Part shown: in pieces, positions 1 to 5,067 of the stretch
Layout of the letters: each line of letters starts with the position of its first letter
Position numbering within the stretch: the first letter of the stretch is position 1
NCBI GenBank assembly: GCA_004559785.1
Contig: SFXD01000110.1
Location: forward strand, 1 to 5,077
Direction of reading: 5' to 3'
Source: a bacterium
Lineage (GTDB): Bacteria > Bacteroidota > Bacteroidia > Bacteroidales > Bacteroidaceae
Length of the DNA: 5,077 nucleotides
Translations under genes and position numbers: made by a program
Notes under the pieces: model-generated
Database searches by the model: none
What the model was told of the DNA's origin: nothing
Seen by the model: only the letters and a program-made list of their open reading frames with translations

Positions 1-107
1 TATGTCCAGTACGCTTGGTTCGTACTTTGGGCACATACTACGGATTGCCACATGATTATGGAGGCAATGACTGTAAAAAAACGGTTTTTGATTGTATGAT
101 TGTTCAT
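1..107 (-). CDS. N-terminus of an exported protein of unknown function (cut by the window edge)
   Basis: An open frame runs from an ATG at 107-105 leftwards to the window edge with no stop, giving 35 codons. The product begins MNNHTIKNRFF and then TVIASIIMWQSVVCA-QSTNQ. This has the three parts of a Sec signal peptide: a polar n-region with Lys7 and Arg9, a hydrophobic core at about residues 10-24, and a V-C-A cleavage site after residue 26. Glutamine at +1 is common in exported Bacteroidota proteins. The residues before Cys25 (S-V-V) are a poor lipobox, so a lipoprotein is less likely. The mature part is too short to identify; the protein should be periplasmic, outer-membrane or secreted. 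The gene is divergent from cdd and has a possible promoter at 116-147. The competing plus-strand frame (3-182) has no recognisable protein character. Signal-peptide reading fairly sure; function unknown. Confidence 0.68.
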   Translation of the reverse strand, partial: MNNHTIKNRFFTVIASIIMWQSVVCAQSTNQAYWT

Positions 108-115
108 TTCGCGTA

Positions 116-147
116 CAAAATTACCCAATTTTTGCCGATTTTAGAAA
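116..147 (-). promoter_or_regulatory. Possible promoter for the leftward exported-protein gene
   Basis: On the minus strand, TAATTTTG (123-116) fits the Bacteroidota -7 consensus TAnnTTTG. TTTC (147-144) stands 20 nt upstream in the -33 position, one base off TTTG. The -7 box ends only 8 nt before the ATG at 107, so the transcript would be almost leaderless. That is a reason for caution. The element overlaps the rightward cdd promoter. Confidence 0.4.
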
Positions 148-163
148 TAAACCCGTATATTTG
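131..163 (+). promoter_or_regulatory. Bacteroidota-type promoter upstream of cdd
   Basis: TTTG (131-134), a 21-nt spacer and TATATTTG (156-163) match the Bacteroidota primary-sigma pattern TTTG/TAnnTTTG at both boxes. Transcription would start near 167-170, leaving a leader of roughly 205 nt before the cdd start codon. No other rightward promoter of this type is seen between here and cdd. The -33 box lies inside the spacer of the leftward promoter, so polymerase probably cannot occupy both at once. Confidence 0.62.
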
Positions 164-169
164 TACAAA
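160..169. repeat. 10-bp palindrome TTTGTACAAA on the cdd -7 element
   Basis: TTTGTACAAA is a perfect palindrome. Its left half is the TTTG of the cdd -7 box and its right half reaches the expected transcription start. The position would suit a repressor operator, but part of the symmetry comes from the promoter box itself and the surrounding DNA is A/T-rich. Functional role is inferred only. Confidence 0.3.
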
Positions 170-374
170 AAAAATGGAATAAAGCGTTGAATGTGATATG
201 AACGGAATGCAAAAAACCGAGCATCAGGTGACGTTTCCTACCTTTTTGCAAGGAAAGGCGAAGCTGGCATATTGACAGGACGAAAACAGAAAACTGACCC
301 GTCGAGAGAATATAAGCGTGCAATCATGAGATGGACGCCCACATAGGGTATCCAAGAACCAATACCCATACGAA
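164..374 (+). other. Long untranslated leader of cdd with small hairpins
   Basis: About 205 nt separate the predicted start of transcription from the cdd ATG, which is long for a Bacteroidota housekeeping gene. Visible structure: TTTCCT (234-239) can pair with AGGAAA (251-256), and CCTTT (241-245) can pair with AAAGG (254-258). The two pairings share bases 254-256 and exclude each other. A further 6-bp hairpin lies at 346-367. A 25-codon reading frame occupies 198-275, starting MNGMQKTEHQ and ending with TGA; it has no recognisable family and no clear ribosome site. I recognise no known riboswitch class. Confidence 0.35.
346..367 (+). promoter_or_regulatory. Hairpin just before the cdd start codon
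   Basis: GGGTAT (346-351) and ATACCC (362-367) form a perfect 6-bp stem around a 10-nt loop, ending 7 nt before the ATG at 375. In an RNA this would lie over the usual ribosome entry region and could lower or gate translation. The stem has only three G-C pairs, and there is no U-run, so it is not a standard terminator. Regulation is inferred. Confidence 0.3.
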
Positions 375-872
375 ATGAGAGAGTACAACATAGTTTGTTC
401 ATTCAAGGTCTTTGGATGGAACGAGTTGTCGGAATCCGACCGCCAACTTGTCGAGGCGGCCAGAAAGGCTACCAGCGGGAGTTATTCCCCATATTCCAGA
501 TTCAAGGTTGGAGCGGCGGCACGCCTTGCAAATGGGGTTATATTCACGGGCAGCAACCAAGAGAATGCAGCCTATCCATCGGGGCTGTGTGCCGAGCGTA
601 CTACACTCTTCGCCGCCAATGCCCAATACCCCGACCAGCCCGTTGTGGCACTCGCCATAGCCGCACGCAAGGGCAACAGGTACCTTGCCAGGCCTGTCTC
701 GCCGTGTGGGGCATGTAGGCAGGTGATTTCTGGCGTGGAGGAACGCTTCGGCGTACCTATCCGCATTCTGCTGTACGGAACGGAAGGGACACATGTCACC
801 GAGGGAATAGCCTCCTTGCTTCCGCTTCGCTTTACCGACGAGGACATGTCGCTCTCTCAACTTGAAGGGTAG
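375..872 (+). CDS. cdd: Cytidine deaminase
   Basis: Cytosolic zinc enzyme of pyrimidine salvage that hydrolyses cytidine and deoxycytidine to uridine or deoxyuridine plus ammonia. At 165 residues it belongs to the short, tetramer-forming class. The substrate-binding stretch NQENAAYPSG is at 61-70. The first zinc motif C-A-E is at 72-74, with Cys72 as ligand and Glu74 as proton shuttle. The second, PCGACRQV at 110-117, supplies Cys111 and Cys114. An LLPLRF segment at 148-153 is the usual C-terminal landmark. The ATG at 375 is preferred because an in-frame stop at 327-329 leaves no earlier ATG and the N-terminal part (EL..SDRQLVEAA) matches the family layout. No Shine-Dalgarno site is visible. 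Gly120 sits where CDAs such as Bacillus subtilis Cdd usually have a Glu (CRQV-x-x-E), as recalled from the family. Function is secure. Confidence 0.95.
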   Translation: MREYNIVCSFKVFGWNELSESDRQLVEAARKATSGSYSPYSRFKVGAAARLANGVIFTGSNQENAAYPSGLCAERTTLFAANAQYPDQPVVALAIAARKGNRYLARPVSPCGACRQVISGVEERFGVPIRILLYGTEGTHVTEGIASLLPLRFTDEDMSLSQLEG

Positions 873-895
873 TCGACACATCTTCCCATGGCTGA

Positions 896-2008
896 CTACG
901 GCATTTCCTTCATGTCCATGCTAATGATGCGGTATTGCGAGTCGAGCCTGGCACTTGCCTTGTACGTCTTGCTTGCAGGTTTGCTTGTGTCCGTTCGGCT
1001 CAATATCTCGTCCAGCGTGAAGTCCATTTCGTAGCAGTTTGTCTTGTCGGCGAGCCTAATCTTTCCAATCCTGGCATCTTGCCGTATTTCGTAGTGAAGG
1101 CCCAGGACATCCTTTCCCATCTTGTCCTTGGCAAAGGCTGCTATCTGCTCGGGGGTGGCGTCTGGCTTGCCGCAAAATTCCTGCATCTTCCCGTCTATGG
1201 CGGCAGCAGCCTGTTTTGCATCCTGCTTGGCTATGGCGTTTGCAAGGAAGTCGTTGAGCCTGCCCAGTATGGCGGACCTCTCCTCTGGACTTACCTTGGT
1301 GCGTGCCATGGTGTTCTTTATCTCCGCAGCCTCCTCGGCAAACCTCCCGTCGGGGTGTTCCTTGAGGTAAAGGTCGATGGCTTCGCCGCTTTCCTTGCTC
1401 TTGGCCTCGCACCAATCCAAGGAATCCAGCTTGCTCTCGCACATACATCTCCTTGCCGACCCAGGGTATTTCCTGGCGAAAGCCTCGTAAGCCTCACGGG
1501 TTCCCGACGAGCACGCCTTCTCCCATTCTTCCTTCTCCCCAACCAACTGGCGCATCCTGGCCTCTACCTCATGGCAATGCTCACTCTCGGGGTGGGATAG
1601 GAGAAACTGTCGGTAAAATTCCGGATTGCTGGCAGTCATGAGCAACTCGAACTCCCTGTCTTCATCCTCATTCACTTTTTCCTGGTAAGCCAGGTATGCT
1701 CCTGCCGAAGAAAGGGCAACCAGCACTAATGTCGCGGGAATCAGTATACATTTCCAGCCAATCCTTTTCCTGCTGCCCCTCTTCCTTGGCTTCTCGTGTG
1801 GTTCGGTATGAAGGTTCGCTTTCTCGGGTTCTGTATATTCTGGCGATGGCGAATTACATTTTGGGCATTTAGCCTGCCCCTTTGTACACACCGTGCCACA
1901 TTCAGGGCAAACCCATATGTTGCCAGATATCCGACAGCCGCAATGTGGGCATGTGCCTGCCATCGAGGAAACTCTCTGTCCGCATTCGGGACAACTTATC
2001 ATGCTCAT
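896..2008 (-). CDS. Tandem zinc-ribbon, single-pass membrane protein with helical repeats
   Basis: A 370-residue protein of unknown function with clear architecture. Two zinc ribbons of identical spacing (C-x2-C-x10-C-x2-C) lie at Cys6/9/20/23 and Cys34/37/48/51. A basic stretch (about 73-82, KPRKRGSRKR) is followed by one hydrophobic membrane segment at about 86-108. By the positive-inside rule the ribbons face the cytosol and the rest the periplasm. Residues 119-155, 162-197 and 199-234 are three degenerate 36-37-residue repeats sharing a W/F start, an aromatic or aliphatic core and an H/Y-P turn (Pro140, Pro182, Pro219). They resemble the TPR-like repeats common in Bacteroidota. Residues 237-370 form a separate domain, helical and then strand-rich, possibly NTF2-like. 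The overall plan recalls Gram-positive TcaA/YvbJ proteins, by architecture only. ATG 2008 follows GGAAG; Met3 is an alternative start. It converges on cdd with 23 bp between stops. Confidence 0.88.
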   Translation of the reverse strand: MSMISCPECGQRVSSMAGTCPHCGCRISGNIWVCPECGTVCTKGQAKCPKCNSPSPEYTEPEKANLHTEPHEKPRKRGSRKRIGWKCILIPATLVLVALSSAGAYLAYQEKVNEDEDREFELLMTASNPEFYRQFLLSHPESEHCHEVEARMRQLVGEKEEWEKACSSGTREAYEAFARKYPGSARRCMCESKLDSLDWCEAKSKESGEAIDLYLKEHPDGRFAEEAAEIKNTMARTKVSPEERSAILGRLNDFLANAIAKQDAKQAAAAIDGKMQEFCGKPDATPEQIAAFAKDKMGKDVLGLHYEIRQDARIGKIRLADKTNCYEMDFTLDEILSRTDTSKPASKTYKASARLDSQYRIISMDMKEMP

Positions 2009-2010
2009 GT

Positions 2011-2015
2011 CTTCC
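2011..2015 (-). promoter_or_regulatory. Possible ribosome binding site of the zinc-ribbon gene
   Basis: On the minus strand GGAAG follows an A8 run and ends 2 nt before the ATG at 2008 (8 nt before Met3 at 2002). It is the only purine-rich Shine-Dalgarno-like stretch before any start in this window. The spacing is too short for Met1 but normal for Met3, so Met3 may be the real start. Confidence 0.35.
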
Positions 2016-2049
2016 TTTTTTTTAAGTCTCTATTTTGGTTTTCGTGGTG

Positions 2050-2081
2050 CAAATATAGCGTTTTTGCGCAACATAAGCAAA
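2050..2081 (-). promoter_or_regulatory. Bacteroidota-type promoter of the zinc-ribbon gene
   Basis: On the minus strand TTTG (2081-2078), a 20-nt spacer and TATATTTG (2057-2050) match both boxes of the Bacteroidota promoter with ideal spacing. Transcription should begin near 2045, giving a leader of about 35-40 nt. The 8-bp palindrome TTGCGCAA (2064-2071) lies in the middle of the spacer, where a bound regulator would block polymerase. Regulation by it is only a possibility. Confidence 0.68.
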
Positions 2082-2131
2082 TCCCGAAGTGCAATGTGAA
2101 CAATTTTGTGTTTCGCTCATTCTCGTATCGT

Positions 2132-2166
2132 GTTTTTGCCAAACAGGACACGTGTTTTGGTAAAAC
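2132..2166. repeat. Bipartite inverted repeat with a central palindrome
   Basis: GTTTT (2132-2136) pairs with AAAAC (2162-2166), and CCAAA (2139-2143) with TTTGG (2156-2160), leaving a TG/T internal bulge. The loop carries the 8-bp palindrome ACACGTGT (2148-2155). That is 10 bp of stem in 35 nt between two divergent genes. It could be a regulator-binding site or a transcript hairpin. It lacks the G/C-rich stem and U-tract of an ordinary terminator. Confidence 0.35.
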
Positions 2167-2338
2167 AAGATGTGTAATCCTCTGATTCGTCTTTCATGTG
2201 TTCCAACCATATCCATAGGTCAAACGTTATTGCATCACAGGGAATACGATAGCATCGTTGAATCCTTGCTTTATGGCTCCTCGTAAAGGGAAGAATAAGA
2301 ACAAAAACATGCTCTTGGAGCAATTTGCATGGAGAATG

Positions 2339-2370
2339 TTTCCTCACACCAAAAAAAATCCATACCTTTG
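2339..2370 (+). promoter_or_regulatory. Bacteroidota-type promoter of ftsY and probably the downstream genes
   Basis: TACCTTTG (2363-2370) fits the -7 consensus TAnnTTTG. TTTC (2339-2342), one base off TTTG, lies 20 nt upstream. Transcription would start near 2375, only about 15 nt before the ftsY ATG. The short leader is A/T-rich with no Shine-Dalgarno sequence, as usual in this phylum. Confidence 0.6.
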
Positions 2371-2390
2371 CATAAAAATAAACGTTTAAT

Positions 2391-3347
2391 ATGGGGTTTT
2401 TCAATTTCTTCTCGAAAGAAAAAAAGGAAGTCCTGGATCAGGGCCTGAAAAAATCTAAGGAGAGCTTCCTTGGCAAACTGACTCGCAGCATCGCCGGTAA
2501 GAGCAAGGTGGATGATGATGTGCTGGACAACCTGGAAGAGGTGCTTGTCACGAGCGACGTGGGCGTCGACACGACACTCAGAATCATCAAGCGCATCGAG
2601 GCAAGGGTGGAGAGGGACAAGTACGTCACCACGTCCGAGCTGAACGACATCCTGCGGCAGGAGATAGCCGAACTGCTAATGGAGAATAACACGCAGGACA
2701 CATCGGGCTTCGACATACCCGTCGGCACCAAGCCTTACGTCATCATGGTAGTGGGCGTGAATGGAGTGGGGAAGACCACCACCATAGGCAAGCTCGCATA
2801 CCAATTCAAGCAAGCTGGCTACAAGGTCTGCCTTGGTGCGGCTGATACGTTCAGGGCGGCTGCCGTGGAACAGCTCGTGATATGGGGCGAAAGGGTAGGC
2901 GTACCCGTGGTAAGGCAGCAGATGGGCAGCGACCCCGCCAGCGTGGCATACGACACCCTGCAGAGTGCCATCAGCAACGAAGCCGACGTGGTGCTGATAG
3001 ACACGGCAGGCAGGCTTCACAACAAGAAGGGACTGATGGATGAGCTGACGAAGATAAAGCGAGTGATGCAGAAACTCGTCCCCGACGCACCACACGACGT
3101 AATGCTCGTGCTGGACGGCAGCACGGGACAGAACGCCTTCGAGCAGGCAAGGCAGTTCACACAGGCTACCGACGTCACGAGCCTGACTGTCACCAAGCTC
3201 GACGGCTCTGCCAAGGGGGGTGTGGTAATAGGCATCAGCGACCAATTCAAGATACCAGTACGCTACATCGGGCTGGGTGAGGGAATGGAAGACCTGCAGC
3301 CATTTGACAGAAGGGAGTTCGTAAACTCTCTCTTCGAATCCAATTAG
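2391..3347 (+). CDS. ftsY: Signal recognition particle receptor FtsY
   Basis: SRP-receptor GTPase that docks ribosome-nascent-chain-SRP complexes at the inner membrane, pairing with Ffh so that membrane proteins reach SecYEG. All GTPase signatures are present: P-loop GVNGVGKTT at 122-130, DTFRAAA at 152-158, DTAGR at 204-208, TKLDG at 268-272 and the closing GLGEGMEDL at 294-302. Residues 1 to about 105 form the helical N domain. The first residues, MGFFNFFSKEKK, look like an amphipathic membrane-binding helix. At 318 residues it is a compact NG-type FtsY without the long acidic A domain of Escherichia coli FtsY. The ATG at 2391 gives the expected family start and sits just after a promoter. 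First gene of the ftsY-rimO-HU cluster. Identity is secure. Confidence 0.97.
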   Translation: MGFFNFFSKEKKEVLDQGLKKSKESFLGKLTRSIAGKSKVDDDVLDNLEEVLVTSDVGVDTTLRIIKRIEARVERDKYVTTSELNDILRQEIAELLMENNTQDTSGFDIPVGTKPYVIMVVGVNGVGKTTTIGKLAYQFKQAGYKVCLGAADTFRAAAVEQLVIWGERVGVPVVRQQMGSDPASVAYDTLQSAISNEADVVLIDTAGRLHNKKGLMDELTKIKRVMQKLVPDAPHDVMLVLDGSTGQNAFEQARQFTQATDVTSLTVTKLDGSAKGGVVIGISDQFKIPVRYIGLGEGMEDLQPFDRREFVNSLFESN

Positions 3348-3401
3348 CCGTCAGCCAATGCATTGAAAGTAAATGTGTCATGAAATGCCTTATAGCCTAA
3401 G

Positions 3402-4703
3402 ATGAAGAAAATCGTAGTGGACATAATTACCTTGGGATGCAGCAAGAACCTGGTGGACAGCGAAAGGTTGATGCGGCAGCTTGAGCTGGAAGGCTTTGGC
3501 GTGACGCATGACGAGGACAACCCCAAGGGTGACATTGCCGTGGTCAACACGTGCGGATTCATAGGCGATGCCAAGGAGGAAAGCATCAACATGATACTGC
3601 AGATGGCACGCAGGAAAAGGGACGGCAACCTGAGAAAGCTGTACGTAATGGGATGCCTGTCGGAAAGGTACATGAAGGAACTTAGTCAGGAGATACCCGA
3701 GGTGGACGCATACTACGGGAAGTTCGACTGGGATATGCTCCTACGCGACCTTGGCAAGGAATACCACGCAGAAGCCTCGCTGGAAAGATGCCTCACCACG
3801 CCATCCCACTACGCATACCTGAAAATTAGTGAGGGATGCGACAGGAACTGCTCCTATTGCGCCATACCCATCATAACGGGCAAGCACAGGAGTAGGCCCA
3901 TGGACGACATCCTGCAAGAGGTAAGGCTGCTCGTATCGCAGGGCGTGAGGGAATTTCAGGTGATAGCGCAGGAACTGACCTACTATGGGCTCGACCTGTA
4001 CGGCAAGCGCATGATAGCCGAACTGGTAGATGCAATGGCGAGGATAGAGGGCGTGGAATGGATACGCCTTCACTACGCCTATCCTTCACAGTTCCCGCTC
4101 GAACTGCTGGACGTTATGGCCAGCCACGACAATGTATGCAAGTACATGGACATAGCCTTGCAGCACATTTCTGACAACATCCTCCAGTCGATGCACAGGC
4201 ACATCGACAAGAGGCAGACGTATGCCCTCATCCAGGAAATGCGCAGGCGCGTGCCGGGCATACACCTGAGGACTACCCTCATGGTGGGGTTCCCCGGCGA
4301 GACGGACGAAGACTACAGGCAGCTGCTGGATTTCGTAAGGGACGTGAGGTTCGAGCGCATGGGAGCCTTTGCATACAGCGCAGAGGACGGAACCTTCAGC
4401 GGCGACAACCTTGCTGACGACGTACCCGAGGACGTAAAGCAGGCAAGGCTGTCAAAACTGATGAGGGTGCAGCAGACAATCAGCATGGAGGTGCAGGCCA
4501 GTAAGGTTGGGAGCGTCTTCAGGGTGATGATAGACAGGAAGGAGGGCGAGTACTACGTAGGGCGTACGGAATACGACTCCCCGGAGGTAGATCCCGAGGT
4601 GCTTATACGCGCCGACTCTGCACGGCCTCTGGCGGTAGGCAACTTCTACGACGTGAAGATACACGACTCCGACGACTTCGACCTATATGGTCACGTAGTA
4701 TGA
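3402..4703 (+). CDS. rimO: Ribosomal protein S12 methylthiotransferase RimO
   Basis: Radical-SAM enzyme that adds a methylthio group to the beta carbon of a conserved aspartate in ribosomal protein S12. It carries two iron-sulfur clusters. The N-terminal UPF0004 domain has its cluster cysteines at Cys13 (LGCSKN), Cys51 (NTCGF) and Cys85 (MGCLSERY). The radical-SAM cluster motif is C-x3-C-x2-C at Cys146, Cys150 and Cys153. IAQELTYYGLDLYGKR (188-203) and the MVGFPGE segment (294-300) are landmarks that separate RimO from the tRNA-modifying relative MiaB. A C-terminal TRAM domain (about 367-433) binds the substrate. The 433-residue length is typical. It starts 54 bp after ftsY with no promoter or terminator visible in the gap, so co-transcription is likely. 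No Shine-Dalgarno site. Identity is secure. Confidence 0.96.
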   Translation: MKKIVVDIITLGCSKNLVDSERLMRQLELEGFGVTHDEDNPKGDIAVVNTCGFIGDAKEESINMILQMARRKRDGNLRKLYVMGCLSERYMKELSQEIPEVDAYYGKFDWDMLLRDLGKEYHAEASLERCLTTPSHYAYLKISEGCDRNCSYCAIPIITGKHRSRPMDDILQEVRLLVSQGVREFQVIAQELTYYGLDLYGKRMIAELVDAMARIEGVEWIRLHYAYPSQFPLELLDVMASHDNVCKYMDIALQHISDNILQSMHRHIDKRQTYALIQEMRRRVPGIHLRTTLMVGFPGETDEDYRQLLDFVRDVRFERMGAFAYSAEDGTFSGDNLADDVPEDVKQARLSKLMRVQQTISMEVQASKVGSVFRVMIDRKEGEYYVGRTEYDSPEVDPEVLIRADSARPLAVGNFYDVKIHDSDDFDLYGHVV

Positions 4704-4748
4704 CCGAAAGAAAGCAGACACGTATTTCTTATTATTATATATTAATGT
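4704..4748 (+). other. rimO-HU spacer with a weak hairpin
   Basis: The 45-nt gap contains AAGAAA (4708-4713) and TTTCTT (4725-4730), an A/T-rich 6-bp stem with an 11-nt loop, followed by an A/T tract up to the HU start. No TTTG/TAnnTTTG promoter is present. The stem is too weak to call a terminator; it may slightly uncouple HU from rimO. Confidence 0.25.
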
Positions 4749-5027
4749 ATGAACAACAAGGAATTCATATCCGAATTGTCCAACCGCACGGGCTTGTCGC
4801 AGAAGGATGCGACGGCAAGGACGAATGCCGTGATAACGATGATAACAGAAGCTCTGATGGAAGAAGACGAAGTAAGCGTCGTAGGTTTTGGCAATTTCGA
4901 GGTTAGGAAGAAACTGGAGAGGGTAGTGGTAAACCCCACCACCAAGCAGAGAATGCTCGTCCCTCCGAAGATGGTGGTTGGCTTCAGGTCGTTCTCTTCC
5001 CTGAAAGACAAGGTAAACAACAAATAA
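4749..5027 (+). CDS. HU/IHF-family DNA-binding protein
   Basis: Small basic nucleoid protein of 92 residues that should dimerise and bend DNA. The helical dimerisation half spans about 1-40, opening MNNKEFISEL and continuing through SNRTGLSQKD. The beta core begins at VVGFGNFEVRKK (44-55), the HU signature. The DNA-gripping arm carries Asn62-Pro63, with Pro63 the expected intercalating residue, and the fold closes with FRSFSSLKDKV (79-89). Two arm positions differ from classical HU (RNPxTG): Val61 replaces Arg and Lys66 replaces Gly. From memory this form is usual for the HU copy next to rimO in Bacteroidales. The ATG at 4749 is chosen because it gives the normal HU N-terminus; another ATG at 4745 is out of frame. 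It may be transcribed from the ftsY promoter. Family certain; exact HU paralogue not assigned. Confidence 0.93.
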   Translation: MNNKEFISELSNRTGLSQKDATARTNAVITMITEALMEEDEVSVVGFGNFEVRKKLERVVVNPTTKQRMLVPPKMVVGFRSFSSLKDKVNNK

Positions 5028-5067
5028 GGCTCGTCTTTCATTTCCGCTTGTACAGAAAATAGGCCTT
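5026..5067 (+). other. Right-edge tail after HU with a weak inverted repeat
   Basis: AAGGC (5026-5030) can pair with GCCTT (5063-5067) over a 32-nt loop. This is too weak to call a terminator. The remaining bases up to 5077 show no gene start, and no TTTG/TAnnTTTG promoter with correct spacing. Confidence 0.15.

Larger units (their letters stand above)
2009..2390. other. 382-bp divergent intergenic region between the zinc-ribbon gene and ftsY
   Basis: A/T-rich region without a convincing gene. From left to right it holds the leader and promoter of the leftward gene (to 2081), a bipartite inverted repeat (2132-2166), a small perfect hairpin ACGAT-AGC-ATCGT (2246-2258), a doubtful 38-codon frame (2273-2389) and the ftsY promoter (2339-2370). 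I looked for ribosomal protein genes L28 and L33 and for a DUF4295 gene, which often precede ftsY in this phylum, and saw none here. No tRNA is visible. Confidence 0.6.

Noticed and set aside
69..92. A-run/T-run near-palindrome AAAAACGGTTTTT as a terminator
   Set aside because: The loop would be 1-3 nt with an all-A/T stem, and it lies inside the coding region of the signal-peptide gene.
3..182. Open plus-strand frame of 59 codons at the left edge
   Set aside because: It runs through both promoter elements, resembles no protein, and competes with a minus-strand frame that has a real signal peptide.
399..881. 160-codon minus-strand frame opposite cdd
   Set aside because: It lies fully inside cdd, whose zinc and catalytic motifs are intact. 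The antisense product has no recognisable motif.
870..898. Inverted repeat TAGTC/GACTA spanning the two convergent stops, as a shared terminator
   Set aside because: The stem is only 5 bp with a 19-nt loop and no U-tract. Part of it is simply the two TAG stop codons facing each other.
935..1600. 221-codon plus-strand frame opposite the zinc-ribbon gene
   Set aside because: It is the shadow of a gene with clear zinc ribbons, membrane segment and repeats. The frame itself has no family character.
2117..2404. 95-codon minus-strand frame across the ftsY start
   Set aside because: It covers the ftsY promoter and start codon in antisense, has no promoter or family resemblance, and looks like chance A/T-rich coding.
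2676..3245. 189-codon minus-strand frame opposite ftsY
   Set aside because: It is antisense to the conserved GTPase domain of ftsY and is explained by codon composition.
3333..3342. TTCGAATCC resembling a tRNA T-loop
   Set aside because: It encodes the last residues of FtsY, and no cloverleaf can be formed around it.
3348..3401. GCATT/AATGC inverted repeat in the ftsY-rimO gap
   Set aside because: Five base pairs over a 19-nt loop is expected by chance; no promoter or terminator accompanies it.
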